64,000 bases of DNA from Pusillimonas sp. (GTDB lineage: Bacteria; Pseudomonadota; Gammaproteobacteria; Burkholderiales; Burkholderiaceae_B): assembly GCF_029263785.1 (NCBI RefSeq), contig NZ_JAJUFE010000001.1:62001-126000 (forward strand), in the 5' to 3' direction. Below the pieces are notes generated by a model. That model saw nothing but the letters and a program-made list of their open reading frames with translations. It was not told the origin of the DNA and made no database searches. Made by a program: the position numbers and the translations under genes. This document shows, in pieces, positions 39,796 to 52,157 of this stretch; position 1 is the first letter of the stretch; each line of letters begins with the position of its first letter.

Positions 39796-40959
39796 ATGGC
39801 CAATACAAATAAGAAAACCGCAACCCCTCCCAAGCCGAAGAAATCCGTCGCGCTTTCGGGCGTGATTGCCGGCGACACCGCATTGTGCACGGTTGGACGC
39901 AGTGGCAACGACCTGCATTACCGAGGCTACGATATTCTCGATCTGGCGGCCAACAGTGAGTTCGAGGAAATTGCGCATTTGCTGGTACACGGCAGCCTGC
40001 CCACCCGGGCCGAGCTTGCAGCATACAAAGAAAAGTTGCGCCGCCTGCGCGGTCTGCCCGAATCGCTTCAGATGGCGCTTCAATGCCTGCCGCCGGCAAG
40101 CCACCCCATGGATGTCATGCGCACCACAGTTTCAGTACTTGGCTGCCTTCTGCCAGAAAAAGACGACCACAACCCGGCCGACGCCCGCGATATTGCGGAT
40201 CGCCTGCTGGCCTGCCTCGGCCCGGCCCTGCTTTACTGGTATCACTACAGCCACAATGGCCGGATCATCGACACTCAGACCGACGATGACAGCATCGGCG
40301 GTCAATTCCTGCATCTTCTTCATGGAGAAGCACCCAAAAAAGAATGGGTTGATGCCATGCATACGTCGCTGATCCTGTATGCGGAACATGAATTCAACGC
40401 CTCCACCTTTACTTGCCGCGTCATCGCCGGAACGGGATCGGACATGTATTCGGCCATTGCCGGCGGCATAGGCGCCTTGCGCGGACCCAAGCATGGTGGC
40501 GCTAACGAGGTAGCCTTCGATATACAAAAACGCTACTCGTCACCTGACGAGGCTGAAGCTGACATTCGCCGCCGGCTCGACGCCAAAGAAGTGATCATCG
40601 GATTTGGCCATCCGGTTTATACGGTTTCCGACCCACGCAACCAGGTCATCAAGGAAGTCGCCCGCAAGTTGTCTCGCAATGCGGGCAACATGAAAATGTA
40701 CAACATCGCCGAACGGCTTGAAACGGTTATGTGGGACGTCAAGAAAATGTTCCCGAACCTGGACTGGTTCTCGGCAGTGTCGTATCACATGATGGGCATA
40801 CCCACCGCCATGTTCACCCCCTTGTTTGTCATGGCCCGCACGGCTGGTTGGGCCGCACACATCATCGAGCAGCGCATCGACAACAAGATCATTCGCCCCA
40901 CCGCCAACTATGTGGGTCCCGAAAACCAAAAATTCATTCCACTCGGCAAGCGCCGCTAA
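39796..40959 (+). CDS. prpC: 2-methylcitrate synthase
   Basis: Condenses propionyl-CoA with oxaloacetate to 2-methylcitrate in propionate breakdown. The 387 residues, shorter than GltA and lacking its N-terminal beta domain, fit Prp[41 protein letters not shown], catalytic regions [20 protein letters not shown] and [20 protein letters not shown], and [20 protein letters not shown] with the catalytic Asp. GGAG precedes the ATG. It is followed 18 bp later by prpD, which supports PrpC over a second citrate synthase. Confidence 0.94.
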   Translation: MANTNKKTATPPKPKKSVALSGVIAGDTALCTVGRSGNDLHYRGYDILDLAANSEFEEIAHLLVHGSLPTRAELAAYKEKLRRLRGLPESLQMALQCLPPASHPMDVMRTTVSVLGCLLPEKDDHNPADARDIADRLLACLGPALLYWYHYSHNGRIIDTQTDDDSIGGQFLHLLHGEAPKKEWVDAMHTSLILYAEHEFNASTFTCRVIAGTGSDMYSAIAGGIGALRGPKHGGANEVAFDIQKRYSSPDEAEADIRRRLDAKEVIIGFGHPVYTVSDPRNQVIKEVARKLSRNAGNMKMYNIAERLETVMWDVKKMFPNLDWFSAVSYHMMGIPTAMFTPLFVMARTAGWAAHIIEQRIDNKIIRPTANYVGPENQKFIPLGKRR

Positions 40960-40977
40960 GACTTAACAGGAAGTTTC

Positions 40978-42429
40978 ATGTCCGCCCCCATCTCCAACAT
41001 CCGTCCTGACTACGACCAGGTTCTCGTCGACATTGCCGACTACGTCTTGAACTACCAGGTACAAAGCCCCCTGGCGTACGAAACGGCTCGCAACTGCCTG
41101 ATTGACACGCTGGGTTGCGGGCTCGAAGCACTTGACTACCCGGCCTGCACCAAACTGCTCGGCCCGGTCGTTCCGGGCACTATCGTTCCGAACGGGGCCA
41201 AAGTGCCAGGCACGCAGTTCCAGCTCGACCCCATACAAGCGGCATTCAATATCGGCGCCATGATTCGTTGGCTCGACTTCAACGACACCTGGCTGGCCGC
41301 CGAATGGGGCCATCCATCCGACAACCTGGGCGGCATCCTCGCCACTGCCGACTGGCTGTCGCGAAATGCACTCGCCGCCGGCAAACCACCCCTGCTCATG
41401 CGCGACGTGTTGACCGCCATGATCAAGGCCCATGAAATCCAGGGTTGCCTCGCGCTGGAAAACTCCTTCAACAAGGTCGGGCTTGATCACGTCGTGCTGG
41501 TAAAGGTGGCTTCCACGGCTGTAGTGGCCCAGATGATGGGACTTAGCCGGGAAGAAATCTTGAACGCGTTGTCACTGGCATGGGTGGACGGCCAAAGCCT
41601 TCGAACCTATCGCCATGCTCCGAATACGGGCAGCCGCAAGAGCTGGGCGGCGGGCGATGCCACCAGCCGGGCCGTGCGCCTTGCCCTCATGGCCCGTACC
41701 GGCGAAATGGGCTATCCGTCGGTTCTCACTGCCAAGACCTGGGGCTTTTATGACGTGCTTTTCAAGGGTCAACCTTTCAGGTTTCAGCGCCCTTATGGCA
41801 GCTATGTGATGGAGCATGTGCTGTTTAAAATCTCGTATCCGGCCGAGTTTCATTCTCAGACTGCTGTTGAATGCGCCATGCAGGTTCACCAGAAGCTGCT
41901 TGCCGAAAACAGGTCTGCCGACGACATCAAGCAGATAACGATACGCACACACGAAGCCTGCATTCGCATCATCGATAAAAAGGGCCCGCTCAACAATCCG
42001 GCTGATCGAGATCATTGCATCCAGTATATGGTGGCAGTACCGATACTGTTTGGCCGCCTGACTGCTTCAGACTATGAAGATGATGTCGCTTCAGATCCAC
42101 GCATCGACGCGCTCCGTGACAAGATCATATGCGTGGAAGACCCGACATTCACCGCCGACTATCACGACCCTGAAAAGCGTTCAATCGCAAACGCACTGAC
42201 GGTAGAGTTCCACGACGGCACCAGGTTCGACGAGATTGTGTGCGAGTACCCCATCGGCCACAAGCGTCGTCGCGCCGAAGGTATCCCCTTGCTCGAGGCA
42301 AAGTTCCAAACTAACCTGGCTCGGCGCTTTCCACCCAAACAGCAAGATCTCATTCTGAAAGCCTCGCTGGACCAGTCCAGGCTAGAGGCGATGCCGGTGC
42401 ACGAATACGTCGACCTGTACGTTATTTGA
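40978..42429 (+). CDS. prpD: 2-methylcitrate dehydratase PrpD
   Basis: Dehydrates 2-methylcitrate to 2-methyl-cis-aconitate. The 483 residues belong to the MmgE/PrpD family: [40 protein letters not shown], the [16 protein letters not shown] segment, [20 protein letters not shown], and [20 protein letters not shown]. AcnB downstream can hydrate the product to 2-methylisocitrate. prpB (methylisocitrate lyase), the last pathway step, is not in this window. Confidence 0.95.
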   Translation: MSAPISNIRPDYDQVLVDIADYVLNYQVQSPLAYETARNCLIDTLGCGLEALDYPACTKLLGPVVPGTIVPNGAKVPGTQFQLDPIQAAFNIGAMIRWLDFNDTWLAAEWGHPSDNLGGILATADWLSRNALAAGKPPLLMRDVLTAMIKAHEIQGCLALENSFNKVGLDHVVLVKVASTAVVAQMMGLSREEILNALSLAWVDGQSLRTYRHAPNTGSRKSWAAGDATSRAVRLALMARTGEMGYPSVLTAKTWGFYDVLFKGQPFRFQRPYGSYVMEHVLFKISYPAEFHSQTAVECAMQVHQKLLAENRSADDIKQITIRTHEACIRIIDKKGPLNNPADRDHCIQYMVAVPILFGRLTASDYEDDVASDPRIDALRDKIICVEDPTFTADYHDPEKRSIANALTVEFHDGTRFDEIVCEYPIGHKRRRAEGIPLLEAKFQTNLARRFPPKQQDLILKASLDQSRLEAMPVHEYVDLYVI

Positions 42430-42445
42430 ACGGAGCCCACGACTC

Positions 42446-42721
42446 ATGACCAGAGACATCAAGCAGAACCTGGAATTACATCGCTTTGAATGGGCCGAGG
42501 ACGATGCCCTCTCCGTTCTCGAATACAGGCTCGACGGAAATACATTCACCATCACTCACACTGAAGTGCCCCAAGCACTCAGTGGCCGAGGCATTGCCTC
42601 GGACTTGGTCAAGCACGCCCTGAATACGGCGCGTAGCCGGGGATGGAAGGTTCGAATCGAGTGCAGCTACGCAGCCACATACGTAAAACGGCATCCTGAA
42701 TATCAGGATCTGATTGCCTGA
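42446..42721 (+). CDS. Small GNAT-like N-acetyltransferase (YidJ-type, single domain)
   Basis: A 91-residue protein with the short GNAT form known as Acetyltransf_CG. It contains SVLEYRLDGNTFTITHTEVP, the acetyl-CoA loop ALSGRGIASDLVKHALNTAR and the C-terminal VRIECSYAATYVKRHPEYQD with the typical Cys and YxxRHPEY. The substrate is unknown. It follows prpD by 16 bp and is probably in the same transcript. The second GntR dyad begins about 105 bp after its stop. Confidence 0.85.
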   Translation: MTRDIKQNLELHRFEWAEDDALSVLEYRLDGNTFTITHTEVPQALSGRGIASDLVKHALNTARSRGWKVRIECSYAATYVKRHPEYQDLIA

Positions 42722-42827
42722 CCCGGCGCGTCCTGTTGCGCCCCTGACCAGGCACCGTCAAATCCCTGTAAGGGCGCGCTTTGCGCCGCGTAAAGCATCA
42801 ACCGGGGATCGTGTGAAACCTCGCAAG

Positions 42828-42846
42828 TCTTATATAAGATATAAGA
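42828..42846. promoter_or_regulatory. Putative GntR operator, copy 2 (upstream of acnB)
   Basis: Identical 19-mer to 38509-38527, followed by an extra half-site (CATAAGACATTTG). It ends 10 bases before the -35 of the acnB promoter, on the upstream side as in the mdh copy. Confidence 0.7.
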
Positions 42847-42856
42847 CATAAGACAT

Positions 42857-42886
42857 TTGCCTGATCGCCCTCCTTCCAGATACAAT
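42857..42886 (+). promoter_or_regulatory. Sigma70 promoter of acnB
   Basis: TTGCCT (42857-42862), an 18-base spacer and TACAAT (42881-42886). Initiation near 42893 would leave a leader of about 38 nt. Confidence 0.55.
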
Positions 42887-42930
42887 TACATCATCAATTA
42901 CCCGCTTTTTCCTATTAAAAGGCACGCCTC

Positions 42931-45522
42931 ATGCTGGAATCTTATCGCCAACACGTTGCCGAACGCGCTGCGTTGGGCATACCCCCCCTGCCCCTGTCGG
43001 CCCAACAGACCGCCGATCTCATCGAATTGCTCAAAGCCCCTCCCGCCGGCGAAGAAGCAAATCTGGTCGAATTGATCACGCACCGCGTGCCCGCCGGCGT
43101 TGACGACGCTGCCAAAGTCAAGGCTTCGTATCTGGCCGCCATCGCATTCGGCAAAGAAGTCTGCCCCCTGATCGATCGCAAGAAAGCAACCGAATTGCTT
43201 GGCACGATGCTTGGCGGCTACAACGTCGCCCCTCTTATCGAACTGCTCGACGACGCCGAACTGGGCACCATCGCTGCCGACGGCCTCAAAAACACCCTGC
43301 TTGTGTTCGACGCCTTCCATGACATCCAGGAAAAGGCCGAAAAAGGTAATGCCAACGCCAAAGCCGTCCTGCAAAGCTGGGCCGAAGGCGAATGGTTCAC
43401 GAGCCGTCCCGAAGTTCCAGAAAGCCTCACCATCACGGTCTTCAAGGTTCCCGGCGAAACCAACACCGACGATCTGTCCCCTGCGCCCGACGCAACCACC
43501 CGCCCCGACATTCCGCTGCATGCCCTGGCAATGCTCAAGAACCGCCGCGAAGGCGCCCCGTTCGAGCCCGAAGAAGACGGCAAGCGCGGCCCGGTACAGT
43601 TCATCCAGAGCCTCAAGGAAAAAGGCCATCTGGTTGCCTATGTAGGCGACGTCGTTGGTACAGGCTCATCGCGCAAATCGGCGACCAACTCGGTGCTGTG
43701 GTTTACCGGCCAAGACATTCCCTATGTACCCAACAAGCGCTTCGGCGGCGTCTGTCTGGGCGGCAAGATTGCTCCGATCTTCTACAACACAATGGAAGAC
43801 GCCGGCGCACTGCCCATCGAGCTGGATGTTTCCCAGATGAACATGGGAGATGTGGTCGAGTTGCGTCCTTACGAAGGCAAGGCACTCAAGAATGGTGAGG
43901 TCATCGCCGAATTCGAACTCAAGTCCGAAGTGCTGTTCGACGAAGTTCGCGCCGGCGGACGCATCCCGCTGATCATTGGCCGCGGTCTTACCGCCAAGGC
44001 ACGCGAGGCATTGGGCCTGCCTCCTTCCACCCTGTTCCGTCTGCCCAAAAACCCCGAAGATTCCGGCAAGGGCTTTACACTGGCGCAGAAAATGGTGGGT
44101 CGTGCCTGCGGTCTGCCGGAAGGCCAGGGCGTTCGCCCGGGCACCTATTGCGAGCCGAAGATGACTTCCGTGGGCAGCCAGGACACCACCGGCCCCATGA
44201 CTCGCGACGAACTCAAAGACCTTGCATGCCTGGGATTCTCGGCAGACCTGGTCATGCAATCGTTCTGTCACACGGCCGCCTACCCCAAGCCGGTCGACGT
44301 CAAGACACACCACACCCTGCCCGACTTCATCAGTACGCGTGGCGGCATTTCGCTTCGCCCGGGCGACGGCGTGATCCACAGCTGGCTCAACCGCATGCTG
44401 CTGCCCGACACTGTCGGCACCGGCGGCGACTCGCACACACGCTTCCCCATCGGCATCTCCTTCCCTGCGGGCTCGGGCCTTGTGGCCTTCGCCGCAGCAA
44501 CCGGAGTCATGCCCCTGGATATGCCTGAATCAGTTCTGGTGCGGTTCAAGGGCGAGCTGCAGCCCGGCGTAACCCTGCGCGACCTGGTCAACGCGATACC
44601 GCTGTATGCCATCAAGCAGGGCCTGCTTACCGTCGCCAAACAAGGCAAGAAAAACGTCTTCTCGGGCCGCATCCTCGAAATCGAAGGGCTGCCAGACCTC
44701 AAGGTGGAACAAGCATTTGAGTTGTCCGACGCATCTGCCGAGCGCTCTGCTGCAGGCTGCACCGTGCGCCTCAACAAAGAGCCCATTATCGAATACATCC
44801 AGAGCAACATCGTGATGCTCAAGTGGATGATCGCCAATGGTTACGAAGACGAACGCTCGTTGGCACGACGCATCAAGGCCATGGAAGCCTGGCTCGCCAA
44901 CCCGCAGCTGCTCGAGCCCGATGCCGATGCCGAATACGCAGCGGTCATCGAGATCGACCTGGCAGATATTCACGAACCCATCGTGGCCTGCCCCAACGAT
45001 CCGGACGACGTCAAGACCCTGTCAGAGGTGGCCGGTGCCGTCATTGATGAAGTCTTCATCGGAAGCTGCATGACCAACATCGGCCACTTCCGCGCGGCCT
45101 CGAAACTGCTCGAGGGCAAGCGAGACATTCCAGTCAAATTGTGGGTCGCTCCTCCCACCAAGATGGATGCCCAGCAACTGACCGAAGAAGGCCATTACGG
45201 TGTCTTTGGCACCGCCGGCGCGCGCACCGAAATGCCCGGCTGCTCGTTGTGCATGGGCAACCAGGCACAAGTACGCGAGGGTGCCACGGTTATGTCGACC
45301 AGCACGCGTAACTTCCCGAACCGCTTGGGCAAGAACACAAATGTGTATCTGGGTTCGGCCGAACTGGCTGCCATCTGCTCGCGTCTGGGCCGCATTCCCA
45401 CCAAGGAGGAATACATGGCCGACATGGGCATCATCAACGAAAGCGGCGACGAGGTCTATCGCTATCTCAACTTCGATCAGATCGAACAATACAAAGAGAT
45501 CGCCGATTCGGTGGGTGTGTAA
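42931..45522 (+). CDS. acnB: Bifunctional aconitate hydratase 2 / 2-methylisocitrate dehydratase AcnB
   Basis: AcnB isomerises citrate to isocitrate and can hydrate 2-methyl-cis-aconitate, joining the TCA and methylcitrate pathways. The 863 residues show the AcnB layout: an N-terminal HEAT-like domain ([40 protein letters not shown]), a swivel domain ([20 protein letters not shown]), then the catalytic domains with [40 protein letters not shown] and the Fe-S cysteines in [14 protein letters not shown] and [14 protein letters not shown]. It has its own promoter and terminator and the GntR dyad upstream. Confidence 0.97.
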   Translation: MLESYRQHVAERAALGIPPLPLSAQQTADLIELLKAPPAGEEANLVELITHRVPAGVDDAAKVKASYLAAIAFGKEVCPLIDRKKATELLGTMLGGYNVAPLIELLDDAELGTIAADGLKNTLLVFDAFHDIQEKAEKGNANAKAVLQSWAEGEWFTSRPEVPESLTITVFKVPGETNTDDLSPAPDATTRPDIPLHALAMLKNRREGAPFEPEEDGKRGPVQFIQSLKEKGHLVAYVGDVVGTGSSRKSATNSVLWFTGQDIPYVPNKRFGGVCLGGKIAPIFYNTMEDAGALPIELDVSQMNMGDVVELRPYEGKALKNGEVIAEFELKSEVLFDEVRAGGRIPLIIGRGLTAKAREALGLPPSTLFRLPKNPEDSGKGFTLAQKMVGRACGLPEGQGVRPGTYCEPKMTSVGSQDTTGPMTRDELKDLACLGFSADLVMQSFCHTAAYPKPVDVKTHHTLPDFISTRGGISLRPGDGVIHSWLNRMLLPDTVGTGGDSHTRFPIGISFPAGSGLVAFAAATGVMPLDMPESVLVRFKGELQPGVTLRDLVNAIPLYAIKQGLLTVAKQGKKNVFSGRILEIEGLPDLKVEQAFELSDASAERSAAGCTVRLNKEPIIEYIQSNIVMLKWMIANGYEDERSLARRIKAMEAWLANPQLLEPDADAEYAAVIEIDLADIHEPIVACPNDPDDVKTLSEVAGAVIDEVFIGSCMTNIGHFRAASKLLEGKRDIPVKLWVAPPTKMDAQQLTEEGHYGVFGTAGARTEMPGCSLCMGNQAQVREGATVMSTSTRNFPNRLGKNTNVYLGSAELAAICSRLGRIPTKEEYMADMGIINESGDEVYRYLNFDQIEQYKEIADSVGV

Positions 45523-45547
45523 CCAAGCCGAAGGGTATTCCCCATCC

Positions 45548-45583
45548 AAGCCCCTTCCGGCAAGCCGGAGGGGGCTTTTTTTC
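45548..45583 (+). terminator. Rho-independent terminator of acnB
   Basis: AAGCCCCTTCCGGC pairs with GCCGGAGGGGGCTT around a very short loop, followed by five more T residues, 25 bp after the acnB stop. Confidence 0.9.
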
Positions 45584-45726
45584 TGATTCCCCATACGCCA
45601 TCCAATAGGGCATAAAATAGGCGCAATAGTTCTTCAGCCTTGCGACAGTCCTTTCAGGCATTGTCGTACAGTCAATAACGTGTTTGTTCTTCACAGCGTC
45701 AAGCCACTTTCAGCACGGAGCACAAT

Positions 45727-48429
<2,703 letters not shown>

Positions 48430-48446
48430 TATACAAGTTGCCCCCC

Positions 48447-48485
48447 AGAGCCTCCGGTCCGCCTCGGGCGGTCCGGGGGCTCTTT
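48447..48485 (+). terminator. Rho-independent terminator of acnA
   Basis: AGAGCCTCCGGTCCGCC pairs with GGCGGTCCGGGGGCTCT with minor mismatches around a 2- to 4-base loop, followed by TTTAC. The T-tract is short. Confidence 0.7.
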
Positions 48486-48535
48486 ACTTGGAATCCGGTG
48501 CACAGGGTTAAACTACAGTATTAAAGAGGAAGCCA

Positions 48536-49756
48536 TTGTCAAAGATGTCCGACCGCACCCGAACCTTACGCTCGACGCGCCTATCGCGCGAAGCCCAACG
48601 CCTGGTCACCCTGGCCGATTCACTAGCACGATCGGGAAGCCGGCTCGAAGACATCTATTGGGAAAATCTGTTCCAGGCATTGCTGGGCAAGTTGCTGACG
48701 CAAAAAAAGAATGAAGCGATCGAATCGGCTCTGGAACACCTGCTGGCGACCAATATGGACGCCTACGAAATCCTGATAGAACAAGTCGAGACGCATACAG
48801 AATCGGCTGTCGTCAACCACGAGGGTCAGGCCTACGACGTGCTGCTTATCTGTGCACCCATTGTCACCTGGACCCGCTACCAGCTTCCACGCGCGGTCGA
48901 CCTTGGCCCCCATCTGCATAAGCTCACCCGGTCTCTGCAAACGCATATTCTGGCCGAAGGCACACATGTATCCCTGCTGCCCGGAATGGTCAGTTTCGAC
49001 CAAATGCCACGATCGTTTCATGAGACGCTGGAATGGACCCAACGCCTTGGACGTGCGGCGCTCAGGCAAAAACCCGACAACACCCTGGTCGTGTCTTCCC
49101 CGGCAGCTGAAGGCATGCTTGCCGACGCCCGCTTTATCGTCGGCGCAGTTGCGACACCAAAGGGCGGTCCGGTGTTCAGATGGCAGACGGGCACGCCCGA
49201 CGAGCCCATCAGTCGCGCCCAGTGTTTTGACGGATGGCAAGCAGAGTGCGCTGAGCTTATTGCGGGCAGCTTTACGGGCTGTAGCATCGAATACCTTCAG
49301 CCAGACGCCTATTATGTGGCAAGCCGCGATGCCGACCGGCGCATTCGCCCCCTGGCGCTCAAGGCTGCAGCCACCTGGTTGCAAACGGCCGCCGGACTGC
49401 CCGGCAATCAGCTTCGTGCCACCGTCGTGGCCTGCGGTGAATCCACCATCGAGGAATATCGCATCGGCTTCAGCACCGCCCAAGCTACCGACGTAATTTA
49501 CGGCTGTATATGGCCCGTACTGAGCAAGGAAGAAGCCGCTGTCGAGGTTCTGGACATCGGCCAGACCAGCGTGCCCGAAGAAATTGCCGCCATTCTCAAG
49601 GAACAGGGCATCAGCGATGTACGCCAGCTTCCCGGTTTGTTCCCGATTGAGTTTTGTGACGATTGTGGCGCGCCCTACTTTCCTAATCCCCTGGGCGATC
49701 TGCTACATCCCGAACTGCCTGACGAAATTGACGTCAATCCACTCAATTTCCACTGA
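48536..49756 (+). CDS. DUF2863 family protein
   Basis: A conserved betaproteobacterial protein of unknown function. It has 406 residues from a TTG at 48536, 5 bases after AGAGGA; an ATG at 48545 is 14 bases from that site and so less likely. Seen: SREAQRLVTLADSLARSGSR, an ETHTESAVVNHEGQAYDVLL segment, ADLGPHLHKL-type stretch (VDLGPHLHKLTRSLQTHILA), CSIEYLQPDAYYVASRDADR, and a C-terminal CDDCGAPYFPNPLGDLLHPE with two Cys that could bind metal. It is soluble, without a signal peptide. It precedes earP by 24 bp. Confidence 0.85.
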   Translation: MSKMSDRTRTLRSTRLSREAQRLVTLADSLARSGSRLEDIYWENLFQALLGKLLTQKKNEAIESALEHLLATNMDAYEILIEQVETHTESAVVNHEGQAYDVLLICAPIVTWTRYQLPRAVDLGPHLHKLTRSLQTHILAEGTHVSLLPGMVSFDQMPRSFHETLEWTQRLGRAALRQKPDNTLVVSSPAAEGMLADARFIVGAVATPKGGPVFRWQTGTPDEPISRAQCFDGWQAECAELIAGSFTGCSIEYLQPDAYYVASRDADRRIRPLALKAAATWLQTAAGLPGNQLRATVVACGESTIEEYRIGFSTAQATDVIYGCIWPVLSKEEAAVEVLDIGQTSVPEEIAAILKEQGISDVRQLPGLFPIEFCDDCGAPYFPNPLGDLLHPELPDEIDVNPLNFH

Positions 49757-49780
49757 AAGCAACACTTCACCCGATCGGAC

Positions 49781-50890
49781 ATGCATCTGCCCGGTTTTGA
49801 TATTTTTTGTCGAGTTGTCGACAACTACGGCGATATTGGGGTCTGCTGGCGCCTGGCCAAGCAGTTGGCACAGCACTCCGAGGTAGGCCCGGTACGCCTA
49901 TGGGTCGATGACCTGGCTTCATTCCACCAAATCGAAAAGTGCGTGCGTCCCACCGCTGCACAGCAAGTCGCACGAGGTGTCCAGATTCATCATTGGACCC
50001 AAACGCTTCCAGATGTTCGTCCGCTGGAGGTGGTCGTGGAAGCGTTCGCCTGCGATCTGCCACAGATGTTTCTGGATCGGATGACAGACAATCTGTGGAT
50101 CAACCTGGAATACCTCAGTGCAGAGGACTGGGTGGAAAGTTGTCATGCCCTGCCCTCGATTCAACCCAACGGACTGAACAAGTTCTTTTTCTTTCCTGGC
50201 TTCACGCCGCGAACCGGCGGCCTGTTGCGCGAACCCGACTTGCTTGATTCGCAAGCGACATGGACAGCATTGCCCGAATCACGCCGGGCGCTCCTTGACA
50301 AGATCGGCATGCCCGATCATGTGCAAGGGCTATTACTCAAAGGATGGCGTCAGGCGTTTGTCTTCTGCTACAACGATGCGCCTGCACAGGCTTTGGCCAA
50401 CGCACTGGGTCATCCCGGGCAACCTACCCTGGCAATCGTTCCACGGGGAGTACTTCCCGAGCTCTCGCAGCTTCAAAACGAATCGTTCCAGGTATTTGAG
50501 TCTCCGTTTGTCGACCAGGACGACTTTGATCACCTGCTATGGTCGAGCGATCTGAACGTCGTCCGGGGCGAAGATTCGCTTGTCCGAGCCATATGGGCCG
50601 GCAAGCCCTTCTTGTGGCATATTTATCGACAAAAGGAAGACGCTCATATGGCCAAGCTGGATGCCTGGCTCGAACGCACGCACTTAAGCGCCGAATTTAG
50701 GCAAACCATTCGCGCCTTCAATCAAACCGACGAGTCTGCCGCCATTGCAAGCCTGCAGGAAGCCGTCGAGCCCCGCGCCTGGGAGCAATGGCGCATGGAA
50801 TGTCTGGCCTTTCGTCAGGCAATGACAGACCAGACTTCCCTGGTCACACGTTTACTGGCGTTTCGCGCGGAAAAAGCCGGCAGCGGGTAA
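49781..50890 (+). CDS. earP: EF-P arginine rhamnosyltransferase EarP
   Basis: EarP transfers rhamnose from dTDP-L-rhamnose to Arg32 of EF-P, activating it to relieve ribosome stalling at polyproline. The 369 residues (DUF2331) form a GT-B fold. N-terminal FDIFCRVVDNYGDIGVCWRL holds the conserved Asp/Tyr/Gly residues, FFFPGFTPRTGGLLREPDLL is the linker, and C-terminal VRGEDSLVRAIWAGKPFLWH and IYRQKEDAHMAKLDAWL form the nucleotide-sugar site. Its substrate efp lies 79 bp downstream, the usual arrangement. Confidence 0.96.
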   Translation: MHLPGFDIFCRVVDNYGDIGVCWRLAKQLAQHSEVGPVRLWVDDLASFHQIEKCVRPTAAQQVARGVQIHHWTQTLPDVRPLEVVVEAFACDLPQMFLDRMTDNLWINLEYLSAEDWVESCHALPSIQPNGLNKFFFFPGFTPRTGGLLREPDLLDSQATWTALPESRRALLDKIGMPDHVQGLLLKGWRQAFVFCYNDAPAQALANALGHPGQPTLAIVPRGVLPELSQLQNESFQVFESPFVDQDDFDHLLWSSDLNVVRGEDSLVRAIWAGKPFLWHIYRQKEDAHMAKLDAWLERTHLSAEFRQTIRAFNQTDESAAIASLQEAVEPRAWEQWRMECLAFRQAMTDQTSLVTRLLAFRAEKAGSG

Positions 50891-50969
50891 AATAGCAAGT
50901 TTTGTACGTACTGCTCCGGTCCGGTAAAAATGAAGCTGGAGCAAATCTACTTCCGGAGTGCTTTGCAAG

Positions 50970-51527
50970 ATGAAAACCGCACAAGAATTGCGCGTTGGGA
51001 ACGTAATCATGGTGGGCGACCAGCCACTGGTCGTTCAAAAGGCCGAATACAACAAATCGGGCCGAAATGCCGCAGTCGTCAAACTCAAGTTCAAGAATTT
51101 GCTCAGTGGTTCAGCCAGCGAATCCGTATATAAGGCTGACGAAAAATTCGAAGTGATTGTGCTCGAGAAAAAAGAATGCACATATTCGTATTTTGCCGAC
51201 CCCATGTATGTCTTCATGGACGAAGAGTACAACCAGTACGAGGTCGAGGCTGACAGCATGGGCGACGCCCTGGACTACCTTGAAGAGAACATGGCGGTAG
51301 AAGTCGTGTTCTACGAAGGTCGGGCTATCTCGGTCGAGCTTCCCACCATTATTGTGCGCGAAATCACCTACACCGAGCCCGCCGTCAAAGGCGACACTTC
51401 CGGCAAGGTGCTCAAGCCCGCCAAAATCAACACAGGCAAGGAAATCGCGGTTCCGCTGTTCTGCACTATCGGCGACAAGATCGAGATCGACACCCGCACG
51501 GGTGAGTACCGCAGCCGCGTCAACTAA
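50970..51527 (+). CDS. efp: Elongation factor P (Arg32 type)
   Basis: EF-P promotes peptide bond formation at polyproline stretches. The ATG at 50970 gives 185 residues, the canonical length, with three beta-barrel domains. The modification loop reads [14 protein letters not shown] with Arg32 at the tip, as expected for the EarP/rhamnose branch instead of the Lys-type of E. coli. C-terminal motifs [20 protein letters not shown] are typical. It ends 8 bp before the convergent DUF1178 gene. A weak hairpin (CTCCGG/CCGGAG) lies in its leader. Confidence 0.97.
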   Translation: MKTAQELRVGNVIMVGDQPLVVQKAEYNKSGRNAAVVKLKFKNLLSGSASESVYKADEKFEVIVLEKKECTYSYFADPMYVFMDEEYNQYEVEADSMGDALDYLEENMAVEVVFYEGRAISVELPTIIVREITYTEPAVKGDTSGKVLKPAKINTGKEIAVPLFCTIGDKIEIDTRTGEYRSRVN

Positions 51528-51535
51528 ACGGCAGC

Positions 51536-52006
51536 CTATTGAAGGCGGTCGTCGTCCAGAAAGTCGGGAATGGGCAAGACAGCAATGCCCTCCCGCGCCA
51601 GCTCTTCTCGTTCCTGGGGCGTGGTCGAGCCGCGGATAGGCCGGTGATCGATTTCGCCCTCGTGCATGCGACGAGCCTCCTGCGCAAAGCGATCGCCTAC
51701 ATTATCGGCATTACGGACAATCTCGCGTATGTGCGAGAGAACTTGCGCCTGCAGCTTGGCCAAGGTCACAGACGCTTCGGACGCCTCCGGGGTGGCTTGC
51801 ATTGATTCGGTGTGTTCGCCATCGGATTTGCCTCGGCCCATGTTCAGGCGAGGCGCAGACAACATCTTGCTGATCTGATTGCTGTCGCAGACGGGACACA
51901 CCAACAGGCCCTGGTCGCGCTGCTTGTCGTAGTCATCAGCCGACCCGAACCAGCCTTCGAACACGTGGCCCACATCACACTGGAGATCAAATACTTTCAA
52001 TGCCAT
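51536..52006 (-). CDS. DUF1178 family protein (zinc-ribbon-like)
   Basis: A conserved proteobacterial protein of unknown function, 156 residues. The N-terminus MALKVFDLQCDVGHVFEGWF has the conserved Cys/His, and CPVCDSNQISKMLSAPRLNM completes a likely zinc ribbon (CxxxH...CPVC). A helical middle part (VTLAKLQAQVLSHIREIVRN) and the C-terminal IRGSTTPQEREELAREGIAV, LPIPDFLDD are family features. Convergent with efp. Confidence 0.9.
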   Translation of the reverse strand: MALKVFDLQCDVGHVFEGWFGSADDYDKQRDQGLLVCPVCDSNQISKMLSAPRLNMGRGKSDGEHTESMQATPEASEASVTLAKLQAQVLSHIREIVRNADNVGDRFAQEARRMHEGEIDHRPIRGSTTPQEREELAREGIAVLPIPDFLDDDRLQ

Positions 52007-52157
52007 GAATTATCAGATGGGGGCCGCCCCAAAAATTGCAATACACCCTGATTATAGGCTTGTCTGCACGGGCTACCCAGAGTTGATTCAATTCAGACTT
52101 CACACAGATGGCTGGCGGGCAGGAAACAGGCCCGGCCCGATTGAGCGTGACCTTGCC

